Source of the DNA: a virus
IMG/VR virus record: IMGVR_UViG_3300033153_001498
Coordinates: 1 to 45,262 of that record
Direction: 5' to 3' (one strand)
Length of the DNA: 45,262 nt
Part shown: positions 15,003 through 23,023 of the stretch, one piece after another
Layout of the letters: every line of letters starts with the position of its first letter
Numbering within the stretch: the stretch's first letter is position 1
Translations under genes and position numbers: made by a program
Notes under the pieces: model-generated
What the model was told of the DNA's origin: nothing
Seen by the model: the letters and a program-made list of their open reading frames with translations, nothing else
The model's database searches: none

Positions 15003-15610
15003 TGAATAAATCAAACAAAAGTAAATACTACATAGTCGAAGGTGGTCAATTTTTAGCATGGGCTGCAGGCGTAAGAACAAGAACAATAAAAACTTATAAA
15101 GATATGAGTGATTATTACAAATCTATTGGCGGCACAAATGCAAATGAAATTGGCGGCAGTATGGTTGAGATACAATTTGAACAAGGCGAGGCTCCTAAAG
15201 GTTTCAATAAACAAGACCGCGACGGTTTTTGCGCGCCACGTAAAGGCAGCAAGTACGATAAAGAAATGTCAAAAATTAAGTTGCCAAACGAATGCCTTGA
15301 ATTTGTTAAAAAGACTGGTTTAAGGACATGGATATCTTACGACCGCAAAGATGGTGTGCGTGGCGGCGGCGGCTTTAGAATTGGATCAGGTATATATCCA
15401 GTACGTGTTTGCTGGTTATCACCAGAAAGCCCATTACTGCTAGTTGTGCCAGACGTTGCAGGCTGCACAGAACATCTTGACAATGATGTTTACGATATAA
15501 AAAACAATGACCACCTATGGCGCATTGATGAGGACGGCCTAAAAGAGGTTTTACTGGAAGAATGGAGGCTTATGGAAGCCAAACACAAACAAGCTAAGGA
15601 TGCAAAATAA
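15002..15610 (+). CDS. Hypothetical protein between helicase and methyltransferase
   Basis: The 202-residue product begins at the base that ends the helicase stop and ends at the methyltransferase start, so three genes are coupled. It is soluble, with a Gly-rich turn 'DGVRGGGGFRIGSGIYP' and a basic tail 'EAKHKQAKDAK'. No motif for a nuclease, kinase or zinc finger is evident. It could modulate either neighbour. No family recognised. Confidence 0.6.
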   Translation: MNKSNKSKYYIVEGGQFLAWAAGVRTRTIKTYKDMSDYYKSIGGTNANEIGGSMVEIQFEQGEAPKGFNKQDRDGFCAPRKGSKYDKEMSKIKLPNECLEFVKKTGLRTWISYDRKDGVRGGGGFRIGSGIYPVRVCWLSPESPLLLVVPDVAGCTEHLDNDVYDIKNNDHLWRIDEDGLKEVLLEEWRLMEAKHKQAKDAK

Positions 15611-16563
15611 TGAAACCATTAAATGTACTCAGCCTTTTTGACGGTATCAGCTGCGGTCGCCTAGCCCTTGAAAGGGCTGGGATACCAGTTGCCAACTATT
15701 ACGCAAGTGAAATTGACGGCCATACAATGAAAGTCAGCAAGCAGCACTGGCCTGATATTATACAGGTTGGTGATGTTACAAAGTGGAACACCTGGGACCT
15801 GGATTGGTCACAAATTGATTTAATTATAGCAGGCAGCCCATGCCAAGGTTTCAGCTTCTGTGGTAAGCAGCTGGCTTTTGATGATCCACGCAGTAAGCTA
15901 TTTTTTGAATTTGCAGAAGTTGTTGCACGCTGCAGAATTGACAACCCTGATGTTAAATTCATGCTTGAAAATGTAAAGATGAAGAAAACAAACCTACAAA
16001 TAATTGACCACGTAACTGGCGTTAAAGGTAAACTTATAAATGGCAACCTAGTATCAGCGCAAAACCGCCCACGTTATTATTGGGCCAATTGGGATTTTGG
16101 TATGCCAGAAGACAGGGGTATTACATTTGCTGATATTGAAGATCATGGCGACATGGTTAATTTTGTTGTTGCTGCAGATAAAATTGACAGCAATGTTGTA
16201 AAAACTATAAACAACAACATCAAGTCTGCAGCATTTACAGAGCGCCGTACAGAAGAGGCTAAACGGATCCGCAGGGAACACATGAAAAAACACGGTGTTG
16301 ATTTTAGCCCACGCCGCGCCAAAGAGCTGGTTGCACGCACAGACGGTAAACTTAACTGCCTAACTGCCACATACTCAAACAAAGAGCATAGGGTTATAGA
16401 CAGGAGAGGCCACTATAGAGATACAACGCCGCTTGAGTGGGAACGTGCGCAAACGCTGCCAGATAATTACACTGCAGCTATGCCAAAGACAGAGCGTTAC
16501 AAAGCTATCGGTAATGGCTGGAACATTAACAAAATAGCACACATATTTGAGGGTTTGAAATAA
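15610..16563 (+). CDS. DNA (cytosine-5)-methyltransferase
   Basis: The 317-residue enzyme transfers methyl from S-adenosylmethionine to carbon 5 of cytosine. Family motifs appear in order: motif I 'LNVLSLFDGISCGRLAL' (about 4-20), motif IV with catalytic Cys in 'AGSPCQGFSF' (about 76-85), motif VI 'MLENVKM', motif VIII 'QNRPRYYWANW' and motif X 'YKAIGNGWN' near the end. The target sequence cannot be read. No cognate restriction gene is nearby, so it most likely protects phage DNA from host restriction. A short variable region suggests simple specificity. Confidence 0.95.
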   Translation: MKPLNVLSLFDGISCGRLALERAGIPVANYYASEIDGHTMKVSKQHWPDIIQVGDVTKWNTWDLDWSQIDLIIAGSPCQGFSFCGKQLAFDDPRSKLFFEFAEVVARCRIDNPDVKFMLENVKMKKTNLQIIDHVTGVKGKLINGNLVSAQNRPRYYWANWDFGMPEDRGITFADIEDHGDMVNFVVAADKIDSNVVKTINNNIKSAAFTERRTEEAKRIRREHMKKHGVDFSPRRAKELVARTDGKLNCLTATYSNKEHRVIDRRGHYRDTTPLEWERAQTLPDNYTAAMPKTERYKAIGNGWNINKIAHIFEGLK

Positions 16564-16991
16564 TGGCAACAGAAGAGTCAAACAGAACAAAGCGAATAAT
16601 GCTAGGCGTTAACAAACTTTGCAAATTATTTAGAAACAACACTGGCAGGGCTTATCAAGGGAGTGGTAAGCCAATCAGAGTTCAAAAACCAACTAAAATG
16701 TTAATGGTCCCAGGTGATGTACTTTTAAAGTGCGCGCGCATTATTGATTTTGGTTTAATGAAGGGGTCCGGTGATACTATTGGTATCACCACAAAAATTG
16801 TCGATGATGCTTTTATTGAAAAATACAGGGATAAACCTATCGGCATTCTTACAACAATCGAAGTTAAGACACCAACTGGTAAATTATCACCAGAACAAAA
16901 ACACTGGATAAAACGCATAAAAGAACTCGGTGGACTTGCTGGGATGGCAACGGACGTTGAGGGCGCGCTTAAAATAATAAATGACGAATAA
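16563..16991 (+). CDS. VRR-NUC domain nuclease
   Basis: The 142-residue protein has the VRR-NUC pattern: 'GSGDTIGIT' (the Gly-Ser-x-Asp loop), 'ILTTIEVKTPTGKLSPEQKHWI' (Glu-x-Lys) and 'LGGLAGMATDVEGALKII'. VRR-NUC enzymes cut branched DNA structures, and stand-alone phage copies often serve as Holliday junction resolvases. It is the last gene of the operon and overlaps the methyltransferase stop codon. The preceding basic N terminus (residues 1-45) probably helps DNA binding. Confidence 0.85.
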   Translation: MATEESNRTKRIMLGVNKLCKLFRNNTGRAYQGSGKPIRVQKPTKMLMVPGDVLLKCARIIDFGLMKGSGDTIGITTKIVDDAFIEKYRDKPIGILTTIEVKTPTGKLSPEQKHWIKRIKELGGLAGMATDVEGALKIINDE

Positions 16992-16993
16992 AA

Positions 16994-17021
16994 AAAACCT
17001 CTGTTAAAAACAAAGGTTTTT
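16994..17021 (+). terminator. Intrinsic terminator after the VRR-NUC gene
   Basis: AAAACCT / AGGTTTT and TGTT / AACA form a stem with one mismatch and a three-A loop, followed by T residues at 17017-17021. It starts two bases after the stop codon and ends the operon begun at 13284. Confidence 0.8.
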
Positions 17022-17169
17022 AGGTGTTGTTGGTAATAATATTAAGGGTTTAATACTATCGAATACATTTTTAACACACACCCACCTCGTTTGTCAAAAA
17101 AAATACTTTGGGGTTTTCCCCAAACCGTGCTAACATACTTTCATAATAAAAATAACGAAGGTTTAAAGT
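17022..17169. promoter_or_regulatory. Control region upstream of the small-gene operon
   Basis: This 148-bp gap holds no gene. It contains operator 3 (17107-17124) and a possible extended -10 promoter: TTGGGG at 17108-17113 and TG-C-TAACAT at 17128-17136, spaced by 17 bases. The -35 element would be inside the operator. A later CATAAT at 17142-17147 has no matching -35. Confidence 0.5.
17107..17124. promoter_or_regulatory. Operator site 3, perfect 18-bp palindrome
   Basis: TTTGGGGTTTTCCCCAAA is a perfect palindrome with the same TTTGG-N8-CCAAA arms as sites 1, 2 and 5. It is the strongest copy by symmetry and precedes the gene at 17170. Confidence 0.85.
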
Positions 17170-17514
17170 ATGTATGACAACGTAGAGTTTAGCGAAATTG
17201 TGAAGCCACCAATATTGTTTCACAAAATGGCAGTAAGATCCGTATACGAGATGCCAGAAACTAAACTTTATTTAGCTGTTATATCGCATGCAATAAAAGA
17301 TGCGTTTTTAGGAAATGAATTGGCACAAAATTCTGCTATTACATTTTTAAAGAGCAAAGGCTTTTGTATTACATGTGGAAAAATTGGAATAGATTTTAAC
17401 TACGCTAAAATACTTGTTAAACAAAATATAAAAGCGTTAGTAAAATGGAAGCATAAAACTGGCTCAAAAAAAGGTGATGCACAGTTATATATTAAAATGT
17501 ATGGTAATAAATAA
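17170..17514 (+). CDS. Hypothetical early protein with phage 'IDFNYAKI' pattern
   Basis: The 114-residue product starts with a ribosome site GAAGG at 17157-17161. The middle and end resemble a recurrent phage family in which helical 'ETKLYLAVISHAIKDA' is followed by a ten-residue spacer, 'FLKSKGFCITCGKIGIDFNYAKILVKQ' and a basic end. That pattern resembles an HTH-like unit seen in small early phage proteins, but I cannot give a name. It is the first gene of its operon and is controlled by operator 3. Confidence 0.6.
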   Translation: MYDNVEFSEIVKPPILFHKMAVRSVYEMPETKLYLAVISHAIKDAFLGNELAQNSAITFLKSKGFCITCGKIGIDFNYAKILVKQNIKALVKWKHKTGSKKGDAQLYIKMYGNK

Positions 17515-17531
17515 AACTAAGGGAAAAGACA

Positions 17532-17663
17532 ATGATGCTAACTTACAAACAAATACAGGCGCGTGATGCAGCCTTTGAAGATGAAAAAATAATTGCCGAC
17601 TGGGTTATATGCGCAGTAATGGTTACATGTATTATTGCAGTTGCATTTGTGGAGGGCATGTAA
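17532..17663 (+). CDS. Small membrane protein, 43 residues
   Basis: ATG at 17532 follows GGGAAAAGAC, and the frame ends with TAA at 17661-17663 next to the GTG start of the next gene. The first half is hydrophilic and the second half is a single hydrophobic span, 'WVICAVMVTCIIAVAFV'. Small single-span proteins are common in phage early regions and often affect host functions; the role here is unknown. Confidence 0.6.
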   Translation: MMLTYKQIQARDAAFEDEKIIADWVICAVMVTCIIAVAFVEGM

Positions 17664-17852
17664 GTGAGTAACGTAATTTATTTCGACTTCAAAAAAGACC
17701 GCGAGCAAAAAGAAACGCTTGAAAAAATCAAGGCGCAAAACCAAGAAGCAACTGGCCTGGATCTAATTATGGATCATCCAATGCAGATGTTGGAGAATTT
17801 AACGGTAAAACCTTATGCTTTAAACGTAACAGTGCAGGGGTTTGAACAGTGA
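17664..17852 (+). CDS. Hypothetical protein, 62 residues
   Basis: It starts at GTG 17664, directly after the previous stop, with GGAGGG at 17651-17656 as ribosome site. The product begins 'SNVIYFDFKK', a hydrophobic strand followed by charged residues, which is a frequent opening of small phage proteins. The last bases overlap the next start by four bases (GTGA). No function can be assigned. Confidence 0.55.
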   Translation: MSNVIYFDFKKDREQKETLEKIKAQNQEATGLDLIMDHPMQMLENLTVKPYALNVTVQGFEQ

Positions 17853-18247
17853 GTAAAATAATAAACAGCGAGTCAACCGTGCTTATGAAGCATACAGAAA
17901 ACACGCTCGAAAGCGATTTACTTTGGGTGTCGAATAACTTTGGCTACATTCATAAGGACATGGCTAAACAGTTCTTTTTTGACCACTTTGACGAAATAAT
18001 CGGCATGCAGATTGAAACAAAGATTTTAAAGGATGCTATCGCTGCAAAGGGTGGGAATGAGCATGCTCCAACACAGTTTGCATACGACAAGGTGTGTGAA
18101 ATTGCTAAAATAGAAAAGGCCAAGGTTAAAATTTTGCAGATGTTCCTTGAGGAAATAACAAGTCTAAATGGTAAGTACCCTGAGCTTAACGGTACACAAA
18201 TTGTTGCAGACGCAAATCATCTTTTAACGGAGGTGGTCAATGGCTGA
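17849..18247 (+). CDS. Hypothetical helical protein, 132 residues
   Basis: It starts at GTG 17849, overlapping the previous stop by four bases, after CAGGGG. The product is acidic and helical, with a central 'EIAKIEKAKVKILQMFLEEI' that could form a coiled coil. No cysteine motif, membrane span or signal is seen. Its last eight bases overlap the next gene. Position in the early operon suggests a regulatory or host-takeover role. Confidence 0.6.
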   Translation: MSKIINSESTVLMKHTENTLESDLLWVSNNFGYIHKDMAKQFFFDHFDEIIGMQIETKILKDAIAAKGGNEHAPTQFAYDKVCEIAKIEKAKVKILQMFLEEITSLNGKYPELNGTQIVADANHLLTEVVNG

Positions 18248-18524
18248 TTTAACCAGACTCGCAGCATTGCTGCCAGCCCTTGAACATTGCAAGCGCAGAC
18301 ATTTTTGGGCCGGTATTAAGTTTGGCGTCATTATGACACTTGTGTTTTTGCTGGTGGGTAATTTGGCGCGCGCAGCAACTGCAGACGTTGACGCAACGGC
18401 CATGTTTGTTAAAAGAGCTTGCCCAGTGGGCCTTGTTGTTGTGCGAATTGATTGCACTGGCTTAACTAGGCCATACAAGGCAAGTGACTGCAAAAAAATA
18501 TGTGGGGTGAAAAATGCCAACTGA
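18240..18524 (+). CDS. Small membrane or exported protein
   Basis: This 94-residue product starts at ATG 18240 with GGAGG at 18230-18234. A hydrophobic segment, 'FGVIMTLVFLLVGNLARAA', near residues 28-46 could be a membrane anchor or signal sequence with cleavage after Ala-Arg-Ala-Ala. The outer part contains four cysteines ('RACPVG', 'IDCTG', 'DCKKICG'), which suggests disulfides in the periplasm. No named family. Confidence 0.55.
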   Translation: MADLTRLAALLPALEHCKRRHFWAGIKFGVIMTLVFLLVGNLARAATADVDATAMFVKRACPVGLVVVRIDCTGLTRPYKASDCKKICGVKNAN

Positions 18525-18681
18525 TAGCGAAAGCTGGAGAAAGCACCTGTGCAAAATAGGATGGCACAAGTGGACTTATTACATGGGCGGTGGGATGTTT
18601 AGCTGCAAATGTGATAGATGCGATAAATTTGAACTCCTGGGACCGGTACTCCCAGAACTACATAAGGGTATAAAAAAATGA
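18514..18681 (+). CDS. DUF1660-like small zinc-ribbon protein, 55 residues
   Basis: The frame runs from ATG 18514 to TGA at 18679-18681, after GTGGGGTGA. The pattern 'LCKIGWHKW' followed by 'FSCKCDRCDKFEL' matches the small phage DUF1660 type (Cys, Gly-His-Lys-Trp, then Cys-x2-Cys), which should bind one zinc. These are usually nucleic-acid-binding accessory proteins. It overlaps both neighbours. Confidence 0.65.
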   Translation: MPTDSESWRKHLCKIGWHKWTYYMGGGMFSCKCDRCDKFELLGPVLPELHKGIKK

Positions 18682-18893
18682 CATTAAACGCAAAGTTTCT
18701 ATATGAGCAAACCTGCAAAGATATTAACACCAAGATTGGGTTTATAAATAACAACGTCAAAACAAGGCGCCTAAATAAAGATGTTGGGCAGGCGATAATT
18801 GGCAACCTTGAGTACGCCAGGGACCGCATGACTGAAACATGGGAGTGTATGCTTGAAAATGAAAAAGAAAAATCAGATAAAACTGGGTGGTAA
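18678..18893 (+). CDS. Hypothetical protein, 71 residues
   Basis: This ATG overlaps the preceding TGA (ATGA). The product is charged and helical, with no membrane segment. 'NNVKTRRLNKDVGQAIIGNLEYARDRMTETWE' forms a probable long helix. The end is lysine- and glutamate-rich. Nothing in it points to a function. Confidence 0.5.
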   Translation: MTLNAKFLYEQTCKDINTKIGFINNNVKTRRLNKDVGQAIIGNLEYARDRMTETWECMLENEKEKSDKTGW

Positions 18894-18894
18894 A

Positions 18895-19095
18895 ATGAAA
18901 AAAGACTTAATATTATTCGCAATAGCAGCTGTTATGTACGCTGGACTTATAGGATACATTGGCTATCATTATGTGGAAGAAAACAAAACAATCACAGCTG
19001 AAAAGGCGGAGCTGCAAAGGCAGCTGGCTGGACTTAACGGCATTTATGCGCAGAAAAACGAATTTTGTGGAGTAAATAAAAATGAAGGTCCATAA
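18895..19095 (+). CDS. Small membrane-anchored coiled-coil protein
   Basis: The 66-residue product starts at ATG 18895, with GGGTGG at 18886-18890. It has a short basic start, one hydrophobic span 'LILFAIAAVMYAGLIGYIGYH' and a helical tail 'ENKTITAEKAELQRQLAGLN'. This topology (inner-membrane anchor plus periplasmic coiled coil) resembles Rz-like proteins, but the gene is far from the lysis cluster. It overlaps the next gene by 14 bases. Confidence 0.5.
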   Translation: MKKDLILFAIAAVMYAGLIGYIGYHYVEENKTITAEKAELQRQLAGLNGIYAQKNEFCGVNKNEGP

Positions 19096-19327
19096 TTTAA
19101 AAATACATGTAAGTTTTTTGCACGCTATTTTAACTGGTCACAAAACATTTGAAGTAAGAAAAAATGACAGGGACTTTAAGGTAGGCGATCAATTTAAGCT
19201 TTATGCTTACGACGAAGGTATCGACCGCGTTGAGAAAAACTACGCATTTATTGGGGTGATAACATATATCACAGATTTTGAACAAAAAGACGGATATATA
19301 GTATTCGCATTTGATGGAGTTGAATAA
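19082..19327 (+). CDS. DUF3850 / ASCH-like RNA-binding domain protein
   Basis: The 81-residue product has the small-domain pattern 'LKIHVSFLHAILTGHKTFEVRKNDRDFKVGDQFKLYAYD' and 'ITYITDF...GYIVFAFD', which matches DUF3850, a relative of the ASCH/PUA-like fold. Members are thought to bind RNA or modified bases; here it may help translation or host control. Single-domain length is normal for the family. A start at ATG 19082 overlaps the previous gene end. Confidence 0.8.
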   Translation: MKVHNLKIHVSFLHAILTGHKTFEVRKNDRDFKVGDQFKLYAYDEGIDRVEKNYAFIGVITYITDFEQKDGYIVFAFDGVE

Positions 19328-19328
19328 C

Positions 19329-19883
19329 ATGTACTTTTTACTTTTAGCAATAATTTTTGGAACAATGTGGCGCCACGCTGATGGGCGAGACGGCAGGCCG
19401 ATGCAATGGAATGTTTATTTATATACAGGTCTGAGTGTTGTATGTCACCACAGTTTAGGATTTAACTGGGCATCATTCGCAGTATATGTATTGACGCTTA
19501 TAAACTTACTCAGCGGATACAAAAGCTTCACGTGGCCCTGGATTGCCTATGGCATTAAACAAGCTATAGTTTGGACAGCGCACAAATGGGGTTTAAACCA
19601 TGCAGGGCATACTTACGAATTTGACCACGGCATTGTTAAAAAATTCTACGAGAAAAATAACGGTTTCCATACGTGGCACACGGCTTACAGGTTCCTTGTT
19701 CCAAGTTTAATTATATGTGCCATAGTCGGTAATTATAACCTTTATTGGCTTGCTTCAATTGTTGCAGCAGGTGCATTGTTTCCTTTAACAAATAAATACT
19801 GGAGTACAGAGGCTGCAGCACAGTTGCGTGAAGCAATCCTCGGCGGCGTTGTGTTTGGAGGTACGGTATACCTTCTAATGTAA
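19329..19883 (+). CDS. Multi-span membrane protein, unknown function
   Basis: The 184-residue protein has about five hydrophobic segments ('MYFLLLAIIFGTMW', 'VYLYTGLSVVCH', 'WASFAVYVLTLINLLSG', 'PSLIICAIVGNYNLYWLASIVAAGALF', 'ILGGVVFGGTVYLLM') and several conserved-looking His residues ('HADGRDGRP', 'CHHSLGF', 'HTWHT'). I place the start at ATG 19329 after GGAG at 19317-19320; an earlier in-frame ATG at 19311 overlaps the previous gene. Similar His-rich membrane proteins occur in phages of this kind without a known role. Confidence 0.55.
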   Translation: MYFLLLAIIFGTMWRHADGRDGRPMQWNVYLYTGLSVVCHHSLGFNWASFAVYVLTLINLLSGYKSFTWPWIAYGIKQAIVWTAHKWGLNHAGHTYEFDHGIVKKFYEKNNGFHTWHTAYRFLVPSLIICAIVGNYNLYWLASIVAAGALFPLTNKYWSTEAAAQLREAILGGVVFGGTVYLLM

Positions 19884-20068
19884 TTAAATTCCCAACGGAT
19901 AATGTTAATGCAGATGATTTGCTAGAGGAATGTAAAGGTCAATTTGATCAGGTTTTTGTGGTGGGGTTTGATAAAGACGACAACCTTGTAACAATAACAA
20001 ATATGAAACTAAAGTCTGATGCAATGTATGCTATGGAAATGGCAAAATACGACATGATGAAATACTAA
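19868..20068 (+). CDS. Small conserved phage protein with an apparent ATA start
   Basis: This frame reads 'PSNVIKFPTDNVNADDLLEE' and 'VVGFDKDDNLVTITNM', matching a small phage family that normally begins Met-Ser-Asn-Val-Ile-Lys-Phe-Pro. No ATG, GTG or TTG precedes that conserved opening. GGAGG at 19857-19861 sits six bases before an ATA codon at 19868-19870, which would supply the exact N terminus. The frame ends with TAA at 20066-20068. It overlaps the membrane protein by 16 bases. I infer an AUA start; a start at ATG 19998 would lose the conserved part. Confidence 0.6.
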   Translation: MPSNVIKFPTDNVNADDLLEECKGQFDQVFVVGFDKDDNLVTITNMKLKSDAMYAMEMAKYDMMKY

Positions 20069-20092
20069 AACCAGTCTCCGAACTGACACACA

Positions 20093-20116
20093 CCCCAATT
20101 TATTTTGGGGTTTTTT
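20093..20116 (+). terminator. Intrinsic terminator after the small-gene operon
   Basis: The stem CCCCAA / TTGGGG with a six-base loop is followed by TTTTTT at 20111-20116. It closes the operon that begins at 17170. Confidence 0.8.
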
Positions 20117-20157
20117 CTTGTGTTATTTAATTTGTCGGATTAACCTGTGTCTGTTGA

Positions 20158-20185
20158 TTGGTAAATAATAATAATGTGGTATAAG
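20158..20185 (+). promoter_or_regulatory. Possible promoter for the primase-helicase gene
   Basis: TTGGTA (20158-20163) and TATAAG (20180-20185) are spaced by 16 bases. The -10 ends only five bases before the ATG at 20191 and no ribosome site is visible, so transcription would begin at or near the start codon. A leaderless mRNA is possible. Confidence 0.4.
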
Positions 20186-20190
20186 AAATT

Positions 20191-22890
20191 ATGTATGATT
20201 TTCACGAAATAAAATCATCAGTTAAATTATCTGATGAAGTATCAAAAAGAGTTGACCTCAAAAAAGACGGTAAAGAGTACCGCGGCTGCTGCCCATTCCA
20301 TAACGAGCGCACTGCCAGTTTTACGGTAAGTGACGATAGTGGTTTTTACCACTGCTTTGGCTGTGGCGCACATGGTGATGTTATCGACTTTGTTTCACAA
20401 TTCGACGGTGTAAAGCCGATAGTGGCGTGTGAAATTTTAGGCGGTAAAAAACAGGCCAATATACCAAAGGACCGACCGCAGCGTGAATCTGTTAAGCAGG
20501 ATATTTATGAGGGCATAGTTCCAAATACAACATTGCCAGAAGATGTAAGGGCAATATTTCAGCCAAAGCAGCGCACCAAACAAATCTATAACCCTAAGCG
20601 TGAAACTTATGCAACGTACACACCAGAAATGGTACACGTCTGCAGACAGCTTAACGGCACCATATTTGGCTTTGTTTTGCGTGTAAACTTTAACGGCAAA
20701 AAAGTTACCTTCCAAACAATGGCCTGCACAAACCTGCCAGAGGGCGCAAAAGGTGGTTGCTTATATCCATTTGCCAAAGCATTTGATGATGCAGTGCCGC
20801 CATACCGCGGCCAGGAGCTTGCAGATAGCCCAGATAAGCCAGTGCTTATTGTAGAGGGTGAAAAGTGCGCAGATGTTGCTGCGCCAGTATTAACGGACTA
20901 TGTTGTTATTTCATGGCACGGTGGTACAAACTCAGTTGATAAAACTGACTGGACTTGTTTAAAAGGCCGCGAGGTCTATGCAATGCCAGATAATGACGAC
21001 GGCGGATATAAAGCCGTACAAAAAATTAAAGAGATTCTTGAAACCAACGGAACTAAGGTGCAGACACTGCCAATCAGGCAGGACTTACCGAAGGGCCACG
21101 ATATCGCAGACGATATTGAGGGCGGTTGGGGTCAAGAGGAGTTTAATAGCTGGCTTGGGGACCACGTTGACCAGTCAACAACTAAGCCAACGCCCAGCCA
21201 GCCGTTAAACCGACAAATTGAAGATGGCCCATTCAGCGACATGCCCTTTAGGCAGCTTGGTTGCGGATATGATGGCCGTTATAGCTACTTTTCAAAATCA
21301 AGTGGCACCATACACAGCTTTACAGCATCAGAACACACAGAAAAAAATATGTTTTACCTATGTGCGAGGCAATACTGGGTTGATTATTTGGCCAGCAATA
21401 ACTATGCGGACAACGAAAACCCATTTAAAATATTCAAATTCAAGCCTGAACATGTCAGCGTTATAACCGACAGCTTAATGCAAACAGCCAACCGCCTACC
21501 ATCATTTGACATGCACGGTGGGTCGGTTAGATCACACGGGGCCTGGAAGGACGGCGATAATGTGGCAATTAACCTTGGTGATAAAGTTGTTATTGGTAAA
21601 GAAATTTACGACAACTACGAGGCACCATCTGAGTTTATTTATGAAAAATGCTCACCGCTGGGCATTACACCAAAGAACGGCATGCGACAAACAGAGGCCG
21701 CAAAGCTGCTGGAAATTTGCAATCAAATTACATGGGGCGCTGAATCATCGGGGATTTTACTTGCAGGTTGGATAACAACGTCAATTATTTGTACTATGAT
21801 GAACTGGCGCACACACTTATTTATTTTTGGTGACAAAAACAGTGGTAAATCCACAGTTGCCAAGCGCATTGTTGGTGGCGCCTTAAAAGGTTTGCAAAAA
21901 GATTTTGCAGGGAATACGACAGAGGCTGGTATACGCCAAGAAATTGGTAACCTTGGATTGTCCGTGCGATTTGACGAGGCAGAGGGTGATAGCCAGCGCG
22001 AGCGTGACCAGCAGCAGGCCATTTTGGATTATTTCAGGCTTGCAACAGACATGTCATGTGTTGTTAAAGGCTCCATTGGCGGTACGGCACAAAAGTTTTA
22101 TGCGAGGTTCCAGGGCCTTATGCTTGGCGTTAACCCTCAATTACAACGTGCAACAGATACCACCCGATTTTTAAAGATGGAAGTTGTTGAGGATAGACGC
22201 GACGACTGTGCAGAACGTTATGCGGATCTGCTTAAAAAGTGCAGCGATACGTTTACAGATGAATGGACCGGCAAATTCTTAATGTATGTTGTAAACAACA
22301 TTGACACCATAACACATAACGAAGGTGTATTTAAGCTGGCATGGATGAAAACGCTACCATCAGCACGTATGGCCGACACGTTAGCAAACCCAATGTCTGG
22401 TTATGCACTGCTAAAGGACCCAGGTAAGAAATACACAGTAAAAGAAGCTGAACAGCTACTAAAAACCGTTAAGTGGGAAGACTACATGCCGCAAAACGCC
22501 ACAGCTAGAAACAGCGGCGACTTTATGGACTACTTAATGTCACAGATGATTAACGTGGAAAACAAGCGCATATCAATCGGTAAGGCTGTTATAATGGCAA
22601 CCAAGGCCAAAGGCGGTGAACGTTACCAAGACGAGTTTAAAGCTTACGAGCGCCTGCTAGAGATTGGCATCAAGGTTGATGTTATGTCCAGCAATGTGTT
22701 TTTCCACCCACGCTCAGAAAATTTACGCAAGGTTTTACGTGATACACCTTGGGGCGCAGGTTACGACAGGCTTATTGAAAGCAGGTTTAAAATTGAAAAG
22801 CGCAGCCAGCCAGTACGATTTATTGCAGGTACCAACCCGACACGATCAATTGCGGTGCCATTAAAAGAGTTTACATTAGGATTGGTTTAA
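20191..22890 (+). CDS. Fused DNA primase-helicase
   Basis: The 899-residue protein combines primer synthesis and strand unwinding. Residues 31-65 hold a CHC2 zinc finger: Cys34-x2-His37 in 'CCPFHNE' and Cys55-x2-Cys58 in 'HCFGCGAHGDVIDF'. A Toprim core appears near 218-230 ('VLIVEGEKCADVAA'), with 'DNDDGGYKA' about 40 residues later. The helicase half has a Walker A 'GDKNSGKSTVAKR' near 548-560 and acidic motif 'RFDEAEGDSQRERD' near 590-605. The architecture matches phage primase-helicases of the DUF927/bifunctional type; there is no DNA polymerase gene in the window, so host polymerase must be used. Confidence 0.93.
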   Translation: MYDFHEIKSSVKLSDEVSKRVDLKKDGKEYRGCCPFHNERTASFTVSDDSGFYHCFGCGAHGDVIDFVSQFDGVKPIVACEILGGKKQANIPKDRPQRESVKQDIYEGIVPNTTLPEDVRAIFQPKQRTKQIYNPKRETYATYTPEMVHVCRQLNGTIFGFVLRVNFNGKKVTFQTMACTNLPEGAKGGCLYPFAKAFDDAVPPYRGQELADSPDKPVLIVEGEKCADVAAPVLTDYVVISWHGGTNSVDKTDWTCLKGREVYAMPDNDDGGYKAVQKIKEILETNGTKVQTLPIRQDLPKGHDIADDIEGGWGQEEFNSWLGDHVDQSTTKPTPSQPLNRQIEDGPFSDMPFRQLGCGYDGRYSYFSKSSGTIHSFTASEHTEKNMFYLCARQYWVDYLASNNYADNENPFKIFKFKPEHVSVITDSLMQTANRLPSFDMHGGSVRSHGAWKDGDNVAINLGDKVVIGKEIYDNYEAPSEFIYEKCSPLGITPKNGMRQTEAAKLLEICNQITWGAESSGILLAGWITTSIICTMMNWRTHLFIFGDKNSGKSTVAKRIVGGALKGLQKDFAGNTTEAGIRQEIGNLGLSVRFDEAEGDSQRERDQQQAILDYFRLATDMSCVVKGSIGGTAQKFYARFQGLMLGVNPQLQRATDTTRFLKMEVVEDRRDDCAERYADLLKKCSDTFTDEWTGKFLMYVVNNIDTITHNEGVFKLAWMKTLPSARMADTLANPMSGYALLKDPGKKYTVKEAEQLLKTVKWEDYMPQNATARNSGDFMDYLMSQMINVENKRISIGKAVIMATKAKGGERYQDEFKAYERLLEIGIKVDVMSSNVFFHPRSENLRKVLRDTPWGAGYDRLIESRFKIEKRSQPVRFIAGTNPTRSIAVPLKEFTLGLV

Positions 22891-23023
22891 TATAACATAC
22901 CTATATGGTTACTCAGAGCAAATGCTAAGTGCGTAATTAGCAATTATACGATAAATATAAATGCAAAATCAAACGTACAGTATGTTGATTTCGGGCTTCA
23001 AAACCTGAAAGCAGCAGCTTAAC
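22891..23023. other. Non-coding stretch with hairpins downstream of primase
   Basis: No gene is seen in these 133 bases. TGCTAA and TTAGCA (about 22923-22950) can form a hairpin, and TTTCGGG / CCTGAAA near 22990-23010 can form another. The stretch then runs into the terminator at 23024. It could be a 3' untranslated region or a small RNA; no promoter was found for it. Confidence 0.35.

Noticed and set aside
20093-20116. A further TTTGG-N8-CCAAA operator at TTTTGGGGTTTTTT
   Set aside because: Only the left arm is present and the sequence is explained by the terminator stem and T tail.
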